Shown piece by piece: positions 25,401-37,390 of a DNA stretch of 64,000 nt. Position 1 is the stretch's first letter. Each line of letters opens with the position of its first letter. A model generated the notes under the pieces. It was given only the letters and a program-made list of their open reading frames with translations. It did no database searches and had not been told where the DNA came from. A program made the position numbers and the translations under genes. The stretch is from Capitulum mitella. Lineage: Eukaryota; Arthropoda; Thecostraca; Pollicipedomorpha; Pollicipedidae. The stretch lies in NCBI GenBank assembly GCA_030062745.1, contig CP099840.1, positions 6,196,138 to 6,260,137 on the forward strand, given 5' to 3'.

Positions 25401-27270
25401 GCCAAGTGGCTGATGAGTATAGCTATTTTTAGTTCACCAGAGACTACTTCTCGAATCACTTTTCGCTGCGCAAAATTGGTTCCACTCTCATCAGTTTGCC
25501 AATTATAGATTTGGTTCAAAAGGTCTGCAGTTCAAAATCATTAGTGGATTTAGGATTTAATAAGGCAGGCTCGGTCGTTCCCGTCAAGGACCTTCACGCC
25601 CTTTAAGCAGCAAACAGGCTTGAAATAATTTGTGCCAGATCATTTGCTGCCAGACCATCATTTGCTCCGGGTTAATCAGCTGTCCATCCCACCGATTTCG
25701 TACAGAGGCCTCTTCACTCTCCTTAACACATACGTGCAATCGCTTGCCTCACACTCATGACCATTACCACGGCGAGCTACCCAGCGCGGCACGGATAGGG
25801 AAAGCGCCATGTTGGGTCAGCTGGGACCTCCCAGAAGAACGCGCCCCAGATGCCCCACATCGTGACGGCCCGGAACAGAGTGACGTCAGCGTGACGGCGG
25901 CCGGCCGGGGTCGGGGGTCAGCCGGCCGCGCGGTCGAGGTCGCCTCGACGCAAGGTCAGCCGGGCGGCGGTCGGCGGCGGACAGCGCCGCCCGCCCTGGC
26001 TCAGCCCACGCGGTGGCCGCCCGCCCCGGCGCCGTCCTGCAGCCCGGCCGGCGCCGGCGGTCCGCTTCGTTAGCGGCCGTCGGCCGGTGAAAGGCGCGAT
26101 GAGCCGCTGCCGGCTGCCGGCCGCCGCCATCTCCGGCCGTTATCGGTTTACGGCTCACGGTGGACACGCGGCGGCGGCCGGCGCCGTGGGATGCACGAGC
26201 TGGGTGTGCGCGGCCGGCGCGGCCCGCACGGCGAGCATGTCGGCCCGGGCGGGGGCGGGGGCGGGGGCGGTGCGCTGCCCCGGGCCTGCGCGGCCGTTCT
26301 GTCGGGCCGGCCGACCCTGTGTGGACGCTGACCCTGATTGGAGCGTTTGTCTGCCCTCTGCAGCGGCCGCTGTGCTTCACCGTGACAGATGCGGGGTGCA
26401 CGGAGAGGGGCGGACGGAGGCCCCGGCAGGGTCACGAAGTTCACCAAATGTCACCCATTGTGAAGCTGCTCCTTGCGGTCAGTACGAACTTGGCCTATTA
26501 ATAAGACGCCTCTGCCGATTAACCCTTTCGAGCAGGCTCCGATAATGTGACGGAAAGAGTCTGCCACATGGAACGCCTGATGTTGATGCGTCGCTCTGAT
26601 CTGAAGATCACGTGAGGGGAAGTTTCTGAAATCCACACTCCAGCCGGTCACTAGGTAGCTCGAACCGTGGGATACCAACGTGGCCGTAAATCAACTTTTG
26701 GCCGAAATTCTGCGGAGAGAAGATCGATTTTCCATCTTCGAGATCTCCCAGTCTATCGTTCTGATTTCGAGGACCTAGGGCGTACACAAAAGTTTGCGGT
26801 CTGAACTACTCTCCCTTTTAGGCAAGACTGCCAAGAACTCCAGTGACGTGTTCAGCAAAGTCCTCAGCCGGCCTCGGTGGTCAGCACGCCACGGAGAATC
26901 GAGTAGTCGGCGGCGTACGTGTAACCCTACAACTGTCTGACAGTGCGACTAGAGGGCATTCATTCATGAAAATATTTTCAGTGGTCGAATCGACATTAAC
27001 CACCTTGAATAACGGCATAATCAACGCGTCCTGTGCTGGTGTTTTATTGACTGCGACCTTTTACGGGTTGCGGCCATTGTGATGCGTGATTGTTGATCTG
27101 CTGATTGTAATCTGTCTGTAAAATAGGTCATATATAATGGCAACAGAAAGTGCGATTGCATCGACTGAATCGGCAACGAGATGAAATAATGAATTCAGAC
27201 TGCTCTGAAACAGCACGGTAACCCAAATCTGCATACATTTCTGCACCAGGAAATGAGACTGCCTCAGAGA
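22476..27270. other. Intergenic, no gene recognised
   Basis: No coding exon is recognised. Contents noted are a short tandem array built on AGTTATTGCTG at about 24,976-25,022 and a GC-rich, CG-dense island at about 25,780-26,420. Long frames inside the island exist on several strands at once and reflect lack of A/T rather than selection. Confidence 0.4.
25780..26420. other. Isolated GC-rich, CG-dense island
   Basis: About 640 bp of very GC-rich sequence, abrupt at both sides, with a GTGACGTCAGCGTGACG stretch near 25,880 that contains a cyclic-AMP-type TGACGTCA-like site. It resembles the promoter and first-exon sequence of the membrane-protein gene at 60 kb. No start codon with a credible splice donor or protein similarity was found. 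It could be a promoter of a gene whose exons I failed to recognise, or an orphan island. Confidence 0.35.
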
Positions 27271-27280
27271 ACACTGGCGT

Positions 27281-27560
27281 ACCGATTTGGTATACTGCAG
27301 CGGTCCCGATAAGATCGGTTTGGCACTTTTTATGTTCACATGTCGAGAGACGTGCGATACTGCAACTTCCAACCGCAGATTAACTGCTCGTCAAACTTAC
27401 CAGTATGACCACTTGCCCCTCTTGTATCTCCTGGTCTATCACGCCTATGGCAACCGATTTGGGACGTTGCACCAATCCCGATAACATCGGTTTGGCATTT
27501 TTTATGCTCATAAATCGAAAGACGTGCGATACTGCAACCTCCAACTCGTCCTCGCCAGTC
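27281..27560. repeat. Tandem duplication, period about 172 bp
   Basis: Two direct copies start at 27,281 and 27,453. Shared words are ACCGATTTGG, CCCGATAA-ATCGGTTTGGCA, TTTTTATG, GACGTGCGATACTGCAAC and TCCAAC. The array runs straight into repeat family C. Confidence 0.65.
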
Positions 27561-27589
27561 GGGGAGGGTGGATGACACCCCTCAATCAT

Positions 27590-27965
27590 TGTTTCCGGGA
27601 CCACGGCAAAACGGCGCGCGACAGCGCCGTGGAATTTGGCGTAACTGACGATACTTTCATTGCGCATGTTTTGAAAAAGAGTGACCACAAATCAGCTTTG
27701 GCCACCGAGCTATAAAATCATTACTGAGGGCCTGTGGAGTGATTTTTGCGCCAAATGTCGGACTTTTTTCCGTTTGATGGTAATAGGTATGCATAAACGG
27801 CAGATGGTGGCTATGAAATTAATTCAGAACAGTAGTCCACATGCAAACAGGTCACTTTAGGTACGCAAATGGTCTTTCCAGGGTCGAACGAAGTCAATGA
27901 CCTAAGATGACCTTTTTGGGCTTTGAATATTCCTATTCTAATTTTGGCACTGAATATGATAAGGG
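27590..27965. repeat. Interspersed repeat family C, copy 2
   Basis: Direct-orientation match to 12,880-13,260 over its length, ending at CACTGAATATGATAA. Its right edge abuts the inverted TADA1 exon copy, so repeat-mediated rearrangement may have placed that copy. Confidence 0.55.
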
Positions 27966-28400
27966 AAGTAGAAATTACGTCGAAAAAAAACAGGGAACAC
28001 GAGATTTAACAATGTTGAGTTTTTACACAGATAATGTCTGCATTCTGCCGCACGTTACCCCGAGTTTTTGTCTTAAGCGCGCTGACTTGGTCAATACATC
28101 AGAAGTACGAGGGCTGTCTGGTGCTTATTTCGCAGGATCGGTCCCCAGAGACCAACACCTTGCTGTTCCAATTCAGCGACGTGTCGTTAGACGAATGCGG
28201 CGTTTCGTTCTCAGACATGCGGGACAATGTCGCCATGGTTAAGAGTCAGACGAGAGCGCCCAGCAGAAAACGCAAGAAAAGGCCTCCGTCGTCGTTTTCG
28301 GCAAGCTGGTGTCGGTTACAACGAAGTTCGAATTTCATCTTTATTGATCAGAGCGCTGGTTGTGATTGCGTGGTATTTGTTTTTTTGTACAAAATCTTAT
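27966..28400 (+). pseudogene. Inverted partial copy of TADA1 exon 4 and its flanking introns
   Basis: This segment aligns, in opposite orientation, with about 33,665-34,110, which contains TADA1 coding exon 4. Homology extends well into both introns, so the copy arose from DNA and not from mRNA. The exon-equivalent part keeps the same 41-codon length and frame from the AATTCAG acceptor-like site onward, including a basic SRKRKKRPPS run, with several substitutions. The GTAAGG donor of TADA1 is GCAAGC here. No other TADA1 exon is found on this side, so it cannot make the protein. It could only be a pseudogene fragment or an unrelated transcript's exon. Confidence 0.75.
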
Positions 28401-28496
28401 TTTTACTATTATGCGTTATACACCAAGTATATGTATGATATAATTAATATGCTTGCCTTTTATATTTTTACACTGATTATCTGGTCTACATCTTTT

Positions 28497-28656
28497 CACC
28501 GCCGCGGTCAAAGGGAAGGGGGCCGGGGGACCAACCCCCTTAGGCCCGCATTTTTGTGAAAACCTCTGCACAACATCTTCCCAGCAGGCGGTTTTCGTAC
28601 CATTTCAGTTCACACTGAGTTCCTCCCCACCGCAAGGAAATCCTGGCTGCGGCCTT
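28497..28656. mobile_element. Second copy of the hAT-like MITE
   Basis: Homologous to the element at 5,277-5,441: TTAGGCCCG, TTTTGTGAAAA, TCTTCCCAGCAG, GTTTTCGTA, TTCACACTG and TCCTGGCTGCG occur in the same order. The ends are more diverged and no clean target duplication was found. Confidence 0.55.
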
Positions 28657-30475
28657 GCATGTTTTAAAGCATCCTCGCCGTCAGTCTGATTGTCTTATCA
28701 CTAGAATAGTTCAAGCCTCTGTTTTTAATCATTTTTATTTGCTGCATGTAGCATGTTTCTCAGCCTTCATTTCCACACTAGGTGTCCGTTTATCTGTCTG
28801 CCTGTCCAGAAATATGCGTTCCGGTTCAGTGCCCAGACGGGTGGACGGACCGGCACGTCCCGCGCACCGTTCGAAAGATCTCACACTGTACTGGTGCATC
28901 GGCTGAATGTCGCCGCGCCGCGCCCCGTCGTTGGCGCGTAATGGGCGCTGCAAGGAGGAATTTTAGCCCGCAAGGATGACACGCTGTGATGTAGGCTGCT
29001 TGCGCGGCGACATCGGCCGAGCCGGTCGGTTGGCCGGCCGGCCATCTAGCCGGAGAGCATATAGAGGTCAAGACATCTCCTGCTCCATGCTCCATTTGTT
29101 TGTGCCGACAGCCAAACGCCGCCGGCCCATGATTTAGTCGTCGCGCCGCATGAAATGGGACCATGCGCCAATTCTCGGACTCTGTATCGATTCTACTTCA
29201 GTATCGCACAGGAACTACAGGCTTTTAGCAATCCCAGTCACACCGACATTTAGCCCGTTCTTTTGTGCCTCATAAGAATAAAAAAAATGACCGCATTTTA
29301 CTATGGATCGGTTGGAATCGATCTTTTCGAAACGTTTTGTACGTCCACGTTTTCCGAAAAATCGAGTTTACTCAGACGAAACGTTCTCCCTACGATTAAC
29401 ATCGGGGCTGAGGGGTAAAACATGGAGATACATTTCAGATGTAGCCGTCCCTCGCCTCCGCGCTCAAAACTGTGAAGTTCAGCATAGACCTGTAGGCAAT
29501 GACTGAAAAGAATCGGTCCAAAACGTTGCTTGCTTCTTTAGCGCTGTTGGCCCTAAGAAGGGGCATGACATGGCAGGAAGGGTTAAGGTAAGTGTTGATA
29601 AGATAGTTCCCCAACTCCAAAAACAACAAACGTTTCGTTGCCACGAGTATGCGTTCTCAGCCTCCACTGACTTCTGTCAAGATAGTTTATACGGCGACCA
29701 GTGACGTAACAGATAAGAGTTACCAGTACAACCGGGGCAGACAGAACGTGGTTTTCCCAGCTGACTGGAGGCCAGCCCAGCTTAAACACGTCGCAGTCAG
29801 CAAATCATGGATGCGAATCGTTCTCCCTTAGGGGCTTGGGTTATAGCACGTTGGCGAGGCAAGGCCAAAGCTTTGTTTTCAATGAAGTAATTACTGAGAA
29901 CAGAGTAGACATATTCAAGTTTTGTTTCATAAAAAATCGACAGCTTTCATTCCGAATCGTATTCTGGACGACCATGAAACGTTTTGTGGTGCGGGCGGTC
30001 TTCTGTCCATGTGAAGACAGGATTACGTATGTGTAAAATAATCGCAAACCACATGCCGTTTTCTCGTGGTCCAAAACTGGCCGCAACAAGTGTTCCTTTT
30101 CCAAAATTATCGAGCGCAAATCACGATTTTTGGTCAATTTTTTTCCAGTCAACGTCGACAGGCCCCACCTGCAATTTTCCATCACTGAGGAGCAGTCGAT
30201 TCCTCGATTTGTATTAAAGTTCCATCCCTACAGCAGCACAATCAAGTTTATCCACGCAGAAAAACGTGAATCAAAGATGACTGTTATGTCATCTTGCATT
30301 ACTTTCAACACACATCCGATATCATGAGCAATGTCCGATAATCTCCTACATCAAAGCACAATGAAAAGGCGACGCGACGACCAAACAGCACCGCCGCGCC
30401 GCCCCGCGGCCCGCCAGTCCGCAGGGCGCGGTACCGTCCGTGCGCGGGGCCGGTGCCCTACCGCGGCCCGGCGCA
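28657..30475. other. Downstream of TADA1, no gene recognised
   Basis: No coding exon is recognised. The 3' untranslated region of TADA1 should occupy the right part, read leftward from 30,476, but I found no convincing AATAAA on the minus strand. A GC-rich patch near 28,900-29,140 shows no coding support. Confidence 0.4.
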
Positions 30476-33400
30476 TCACAAGACCAGCGTGCCTTCGGCC
30501 GCCTGGTGGCGCAGACGGACCATCTGGGCGGCCACCTCCTCCTGGTCCAGCTCCTCGGCGCTGGGATGGTGCAGGCGCGCCGACACCCGCTCCACCAGCT
30601 GGCTGTACACCAGGTGGCACGGCACCACGGTCCGGTGCACCTGGAACCGACGGCACCAACCGGGTCGGCCGACAGACTGGCATGACGGTCGGCTGGATGG
30701 AGTACGAGCCAAGGAAGACCTCGCTTTTCTGGTCCGCGTGTAACCCCCCCCCCCCCCTTGGGGGCTGCACAGTCGGAGGTTGGCCGCGACGCCGCAAAAC
30801 CAAACCGGTCCTTCTGCGTGGCGAGGGAAGCCAGACGGCGCTGTGAGCGAAGACCGCCACGACGTGAGCCGGGAAACACGTCTGGTTGGATCCGGCCGGT
30901 TCCCGAAAGGAACCGCCCGCCCTCCACCGTCGCCCACCCTGCCGCCCGGGCCGCGGCGGCCGGCGGCCGGCTCACCTTCAGGGCGTCCATCACGTGCCAG
31001 AGCGAGACGGGTCGGCGGCAGGCCACCCTCTGGTCGCCGCACGCCAGCTGCTGGATGGTTCGTCTCTCGGTGTCCCCCGCCTCGGCCGCGGCCGGCTGCG
31101 ACGGCGGCGACTCGCTGCGGTAGCGCGGCGTCACGTCACGCGTCACGAACGGCAAACGCCGGGAGCGAGCTGCGGGGGCGTCACAACTCCACACGGGAAG
31201 GCCGCCAGATAAGCTGGTTAGTCGCAACGCTCGCATTGTCGATGGAGGTGCATACAGCAATGTTCACACGGTCCGCACAAACTGCTTGCGATAAAAAGCT
31301 CACGGCATCGCCGCACGCATGAAACTTCACAGCACTGATTACTGCACGGAAACCATGATGTCCGGGTGGTAACCGCAATGCATTCCATCATCGCAATCTG
31401 CCCACGCGATTTTCCTCGTGTCCAGCTGAACCCCAACCAATCCAGGTGGTCCCCACCTGCCCAGCTGGTCCCCACCTGCCCAGTTGGTTCCCACCTGTCC
31501 CGCTGGCCCCCACCTGTCCAGCTGGTCCAGGACGGCGGTGTTCCTCAGCCAGGGGTTGGGAGCGCCGGCGCCGATGTCGTGCAGGAGGCGGCCGTTCCGC
31601 AGCCGATAGCCGCTCTTGCGGCTCAGCACGGCCGTCAGCACGTTCTTCAGACATTGCTGCGGGCGGGCGGGCGCGCGTCAGGGGGCCGCCAGCCGTCGCC
31701 GGGACGGCACGGGACACGGCCGACTCCGCGGCCGCGCCGCTCAGGGGAGAACGTCGCAGCACGCCGCCCGTGCGTGCTGCAGGACGAATAAGTCGGTCCT
31801 CCCCCTCCCCCACATACACACTAGATCGTTAGTGACGTTCTCAATGATGCACGTCAGCCAGCTTATGCCCTGCGACTAAATGAACCTGTTCTCAGCGATC
31901 CAGCTCACTGCTGCTACTGCAGCCATTGCTAAAACAACTGCAACTGTTGGTGCAATGGGCACCACGAAACTTTATGTTCCAAATGGGAACACAAAAAATA
32001 AGTATGGGTTACTTTAGGTGCGTTACAACACATTACTCAACAGTGATGTATTGTTATGGTTTAAACAATTTCCCTGCTTACACATCAAGAAACGAGCTTG
32101 ACGGTGATCTCAACAAGCAAAAACTGGCGATGAGTTCAACATAAACAAACCTTTTGCTTCCTTTCATACTACACAGAGGCCTAGCCAACTGTCGCAATAC
32201 AGAAGTCATCTAGATGCCCTCCACCTATTTTCAGAACATCACTTGTAGTATTTCACTCATATAACTGGCCATGAGCGCATGTATAGCACACCACTCAGGA
32301 AACGTGGCGGAATGTTCATACCACAATAAATGACATTTACAACCATCAGTAGGTACTAGATAAGTCCCCGGAACACGTGAAAAATCAGTGAATATATCCA
32401 GGCTAGTTGTGTTACGCATGTGTGTACTGTGATTATCATTAAATGAGGAAAAACGGCAACATCGGCTTGTTCGGGCTACGCATGACACACACCAACGCCA
32501 GCATTACCCCCTTGAAGCAATCACCAATTATTCAAGAACCGTATCACGCCAGCCATGTGCGGTCGCTGCAGAGCTTTGTTTGTTCGCTTGGACGGGTCCT
32601 CGCACGTCCAAACAATGGACACAACACTGACCCATCCAAAGCGTGATCAGGATTTCAATCTAATGATGAAGATATGTGTTTTAAGCAATGAGGTTACAAG
32701 ATTTTAGATTACCAGTTGCCTATGGAAAAGTCCAAAAAGTTAAAATGCACATAAGTAACCCTGAGTAATAATGATGAGGACTTGCATTAGTAATGCTATA
32801 TGTGTTCATTACAAGCGTGGCCTTTATCACACATTCGCTGGTAAAACAACACACAAAAAATGCTAAAATATGACATTATCGCGATGAAAAATAAGCATTA
32901 CTCCCTGCGAAATCTGCGGTACAATTTTCAAAGCAAAGTAACCCCTCCCTCTCCCTCAAACTACGGCCAAGAGCCAAGGAACACCGAAAACGCATATCAT
33001 ATGATTAATCGTCACAGATGACCTCGGTCCTCGTCCCACCTTCAAAGCACTTGACCTGCTGAGCCGTCCCCACACACCCCCAGCAATACCAGACCCCGCA
33101 GGAAAGCGACCCTCCAGCTCGACGTGCTCCCGGACCGCACGGACCTGCACGGCGAGCATGACGACGTCGACGGCGGCGTCGGCGACGGCGTCGAGGCCGG
33201 CGTGCCAGGCGGCCAGGTACATCCTGCCGTGCACCAGCCGGCGGTCGGGCAGCACGCGGCGCCGCTCCACCAGCGGCGCGCCGTCGTCGGCCGACGGCGG
33301 CCCCGGCGGCGGCGCGGCGCGCGCCGGCGTGCTCAGCCACCCGGCCACGTCGGCCGGCTCGTACCGGTGCTGGCGGCGGGGGTGGCGGTGATGGCCGGCG

Positions 33401-36097
33401 GCCGGAGGATGGCCCGCGGCGCGGCAGACCACGGCCGCGACAGGCCCATGCGGGGCGGCAGGGAAGGTGGCGATGGACGGTGCCGGAATGGATCACGGAT
33501 GACCATCCGTGACCCATTCTGAAGTAGGCGGTCTGCTCTCGCGATGTGTGAAGACCGACCAGGATATGTTCAGTACTAGAGGAGCGGCTTTAACTACTGC
33601 AGTGACAAGACAATCACACTGACGGCAAGGATGTTTCAAAAGAGGCACATGAGATGTTCAGCATAAAAAAATAACTAAGACAAATGTTATAACACGTATA
33701 CCACACCACAACCAGTGCTCTGATCACTAGAGATAGATTCGAACTCGGCTATAACCAACACCACCTTACCGAAAACGGCGACGGAGGCCTTTTCTTGCGT
33801 TTTCTGCTGGACGCTTTCGTCTGACTCTTAATCATTGCGACCCTGTCCCGCATGCTTGAGGACGAAACGCCAGACTCCTCCGACGGCACGTCGCTGAAAT
33901 GGAACAGCAAGGGCTTGGTCTCTGGGGACCGATCCTATGAAAGAAGCACCAGACAGCTCGGGTACTTCTCATGCACCACTCATCGCGCTGAACGACAACA
34001 TCTTGAGGCAACGTGCAGCAGAATGCAAAAAAAAAATCATCGGCATAGCAATCTGTCATGGTTGAAACCTACGTTCTCCATTCTTTTCGAGGTAATTTAT
34101 AGAATTATAGTCCAAAGATAATAAAGTTTTGAAGCTAGCTATTAATGTTCGCCATACTTATTGCCCTCTGATGAGATTCGGCCAAGAAATTCAAATCCTG
34201 ACAAGAACAGACCTAAACTTGTTGGGGTTTCCATTCCTGTGTGATGCTCGCATACAAAATACAGCCAGCGCCGGAACCAAGCCATGTTTCCCAGGGCCGT
34301 CAGCCCAGCATCAGTTACAAATATGTATTTCTCGCTCAATTCACTGGATGCTGGTACTTTCAGAAACGAAATGAAACTGGGACTGCCCAAGCAGCAAACG
34401 ATAATGGCTGGCGATCTGAAAAGGCAGTCTGTTGAAATTATACTGAAAGGTGGCGCAACGTAGAACCTGACGCCAGTGGTACAAAACAGCAACGCATTGC
34501 ACACTTCGCTCTCACCGCGCCCTTGGTCTACGTCGGTTTACATTACTGTCGGGTACGGAAAAATAAATACAACTGTGGACAATCATACTTTTGGACAGCA
34601 ATCATACTTTTCGTACATTTCCGCGCTTCCACGTGATGCCTTTGACATTACGTGGAAGCGCGGACCTTGCAGTTAAACCAAATCTGAGGGATATCCCCCC
34701 TCAGCCCACCCCTCCATCACTTTTGCGCTCACGTCACAGGAACAAACGTGAACGACACCTTTCATACCCGTAAACTACACGGAATACCAAATCTGCGCAA
34801 TGATAGCTACAAAACGTATGATTGTGTACAAAACTTCTCAGGAGCTACCAACACTCAACATTCATTTTGCACTAAACACTTACCCCAAATGGCATTTGTT
34901 TAGCAGGGCCAGTAAAAAGTTGTTATGAAGATGCACCTGACGAGCAGGGAGGAGCTTCCTTGATTTTGCATCGAACTCCTCCTTGGAAATCTGCCAGATA
35001 CACAGTGCACATCATGCCTCCCCTCTGTCATATGCTCAACAACTATGCATTTCACATTTTTTTATGAGCCCTAGACCAATGACAAATGTTGGAGCATGGT
35101 AGGGAACCTAAAAACCAATTTTTTGCTTGGGACAAATTTTGTTCAGTAAAAGATTCAAAGGCAGCAAATTCATTCGCATAATGCACTTCCCTTGCATAGT
35201 TTATCAACACATCTTCAGTGCATATATAACCACTTTTCACGTCCATCTGCCACCAAACAACTGTGACCTGCATGATTTCCATCAGATTGGAACATTACAG
35301 TTGAACATAACACATTATTTCACCTGCATACCTTTACTTTGAACCACAGCTTCATGTTGCTGAAATACCTGGGAATGAAATAAAGGGTCGTTTAAAACAT
35401 CCTCCCATGCCAGAATGACATGGATAAGGAAAACTGATCAACCAGTTGGCACTTAAAAAGCACTTCCACTTTTTGCCATTCTCCCTTCTTTCCAGAATAA
35501 TAAAGAATCTCAAGTTTGCTGTAGGACTTGATACATAACACTTTAAGATGTAGAGAAATAAAAAATTTGTATGGCAAGCTAAAACTTCTGGTAAAAGACC
35601 ACCTCGTGAGAACAAAAAAAAAACTTTACACAGTGAATACATATAACATAAGTCATAACTATACAATTATAAACATAAAAATGCAAATGCAAAAAACACC
35701 ATACTGGTGGAAAGGATACCAAGGAAGTGTAGGATTGGCTGAAAAGCACAGTCTCCTGCTATGCAAAAGTTTTCAGTAACTATGGCATGTTACCTTTGTG
35801 CAAAACATCATGACTGAGGTAGCAGAATCTTAAATTGATAATTTTACTAACACAACCCCAAAACTATACCTTCTGGGGCACTGTATTTGTGTTTGATTCC
35901 CCAAAAATACTTTCTTCAAGAGAAATTCACGAATGTACCCTAAATGCTAAAGAAAGATGCAAGTGCAACAAATGGGCTTCATCAATTGAAAGAATCTATG
36001 AACAATGAGAAATACAATGAAAAGATACTTACTGTTTCATCCCCTCATCCCCTAAGGCAGCTTCCAACTCATGTCTTGCTCTATTCAAGTAATCCAT
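30476..36097 (-). CDS. TADA1: Transcriptional adapter 1, SAGA histone-fold subunit
   Basis: Ada1/TADA1 is a core subunit of the SAGA coactivator; its histone fold pairs with SPT7-type subunits. Eight coding exons on the minus strand: 36,097-36,033; 35,368-35,332; 34,990-34,884; 33,893-33,770; 33,369-33,124; 31,656-31,514; 31,114-30,976; 30,640-30,476. Phases join throughout to give 341 aa; the human protein is about 335. Family hallmarks: RARHELEAALGDEGMKQYF then MKLWFKVKISKEEFD (residues about 6-41), HNNFLLALLNKC (56-67), a basic SRKRKKRPPS run (about 100-109, probably nuclear localisation), the histone-fold region (LVHGRMYLAAWHAGLDAV to KNVLTAVLSRKSGYR, about 156-208), and a C-terminal VVPCHLVYSQLVERV block. 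The first coding exon is open upstream to its acceptor at 36,116, so an earlier start is possible; the start at 36,097 matches the family N terminus. The exon 5 donor (CAC|GTCGAG) is weak. Exons 1-3 are CG-poor, 4-8 CG-rich. Confidence 0.9.
30744..30757. repeat. TADA1: C14 homopolymer in a TADA1 intron
   Basis: An uninterrupted C-run on the + strand, a G-run on the transcribed minus strand, inside the last TADA1 intron about 100 bases upstream of the exon 8 acceptor. Confidence 0.9.
31439..31531 (-). repeat. TADA1: 19-bp tandem array spanning the TADA1 exon 6 splice donor
   Basis: On the minus strand four or five copies of a 19-bp unit, CTGGACAGGTGGGGGCCAG and variants, begin in the last codons of exon 6 and run into the intron. 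Each of the first four units contains AGGTGGG, the sequence used as the authentic donor at 31,514/31,513. Nineteen is not a multiple of three, so use of a neighbouring unit would shift frame. Confidence 0.8.
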
Positions 36098-36416
36098 TTC
36101 TTTGAACAGGATTGCCTAAAAAAGATACACACTGAAATAATGGTAGAGCTGTCAAAGTTACATAATTCAGCAAAAGGCAGCACATATAACCAGTACAAAT
36201 AGCACACATAAGTGTCATCAAAAAACATACTTTGTTACATTTACTCATAACAAATAGTAGCAATAATGATGATTATTATCACCTTATCATAACAGAACAA
36301 TAGAACAGGCAAACAGCATATCCCTCTGCATTCCATCATGGCTACTCTTGACAAAGATGTGTGGAAATGACACCTGAGGTCAAGTATAACAACTGCACCA
36401 TATGGAAGCAAAGTCC

Positions 36417-36450
<34 letters not shown>
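36417..36450. repeat. (AAGT)n microsatellite
   Basis: About eight uninterrupted AAGT units in the long 5' intron of TADA1. Confidence 0.95.
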
Positions 36451-37310
36451 TAGCTTTAGTTACAAACACGTTTAATCAATATCATGCAACTGCATACATC
36501 ATATTTATTGAAATGCACTCATCAAACTATCATCAAGCATCATCCACTCTCTTTCTTGTATGACTTGGCTACTGATTTGTTCCTGGGGCTGAGAACACAA
36601 ACATGACTCTCAAGAAACCTTTGCACTATATAAAACAAACTTCTGTATAATTTAATGACATAATGGTGTCATACTATGATCATGTTATGAATCATATGAC
36701 CTAAGCAGGCAGCTCCATGGTGTTCTGCACTAAAATTTCAGCCCCAGTTGAGACAATGCTGAGGTGCTGATGTCCACTGCAGTGAATGCAAAATTACACA
36801 CTTACATGACAAAATCCAATGAATCTGGACAGCATTTTTTGAACTGACCATTCATGACCTTATTTTTATTGGACTCCCAGTCATAGGAAGCATTCCTTCA
36901 AAAGATTTTCACAGACCTAGCACATGCACTGATTGCAGATATAGTAGCAGAATGACTTTACAACTGGAGGTCAATAGACCTTTGTGAATAAGTGCTTGCC
37001 AGGGAACAACATAAGATTAATATTGGATTTCCAAATTGTTCAGGGCAGCTAGCACTACAGCTGCACTGCCATCCTGCCATCTCTCACTAGACCATCACAT
37101 AATTGTGGCCAGGGTCACAGTTACACCTACACACACATCAGGTTTGCTTGTAGAAATTATGCAAAACTTAGATGTGGAATAGCCCTTACTTGAAACTCCA
37201 TTTCCTGCAAAAAGAGGTGATGTCCAAATGTTGATGCAAATTCTGGCATTTTTTGATCATGATGAAAAAGGCTGATCTACCATACCCCATATCCTTTCTG
37301 TGTGGGGTAT

Positions 37311-37390
37311 GGAAGGAAGGAAAGGAAAGAAAAGGAAAGGAAAGAAAGGAAAGGAAAGGAAAGGAAAGGAAAGAAAAGCAGGAAGGAAAA
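37311..37390. repeat. (GGAAA)n purine tract
   Basis: About 80 bp of pure or near-pure purine, mainly GGAAA and GAAA units, in the TADA1 5' intron. It is a mirror-repeat-like homopurine tract on the + strand, pyrimidine on the transcribed strand. Confidence 0.9.

Noticed and set aside
25886-26545. Frames of 110-170 codons on both strands in the GC-rich island
   Set aside because: Several overlapping frames exist at once on both strands, all rich in Arg, Ala, Pro and Gly, as expected from GC-rich DNA; no domain or splice support.
28034-28438. A 134-codon plus-strand frame as an independent gene
   Set aside because: Its recognisable part is the inverted copy of TADA1 exon 4 with intron sequence on both sides; no other exon or promoter was found.
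33832-34059. Alternative reading of TADA1 exon 4 from the TTTCATAG acceptor near 33,930
   Set aside because: From the preceding exon's phase this reading meets an in-frame stop. The CCATTTCAG acceptor at 33,894 keeps the frame and joins to the next exon.
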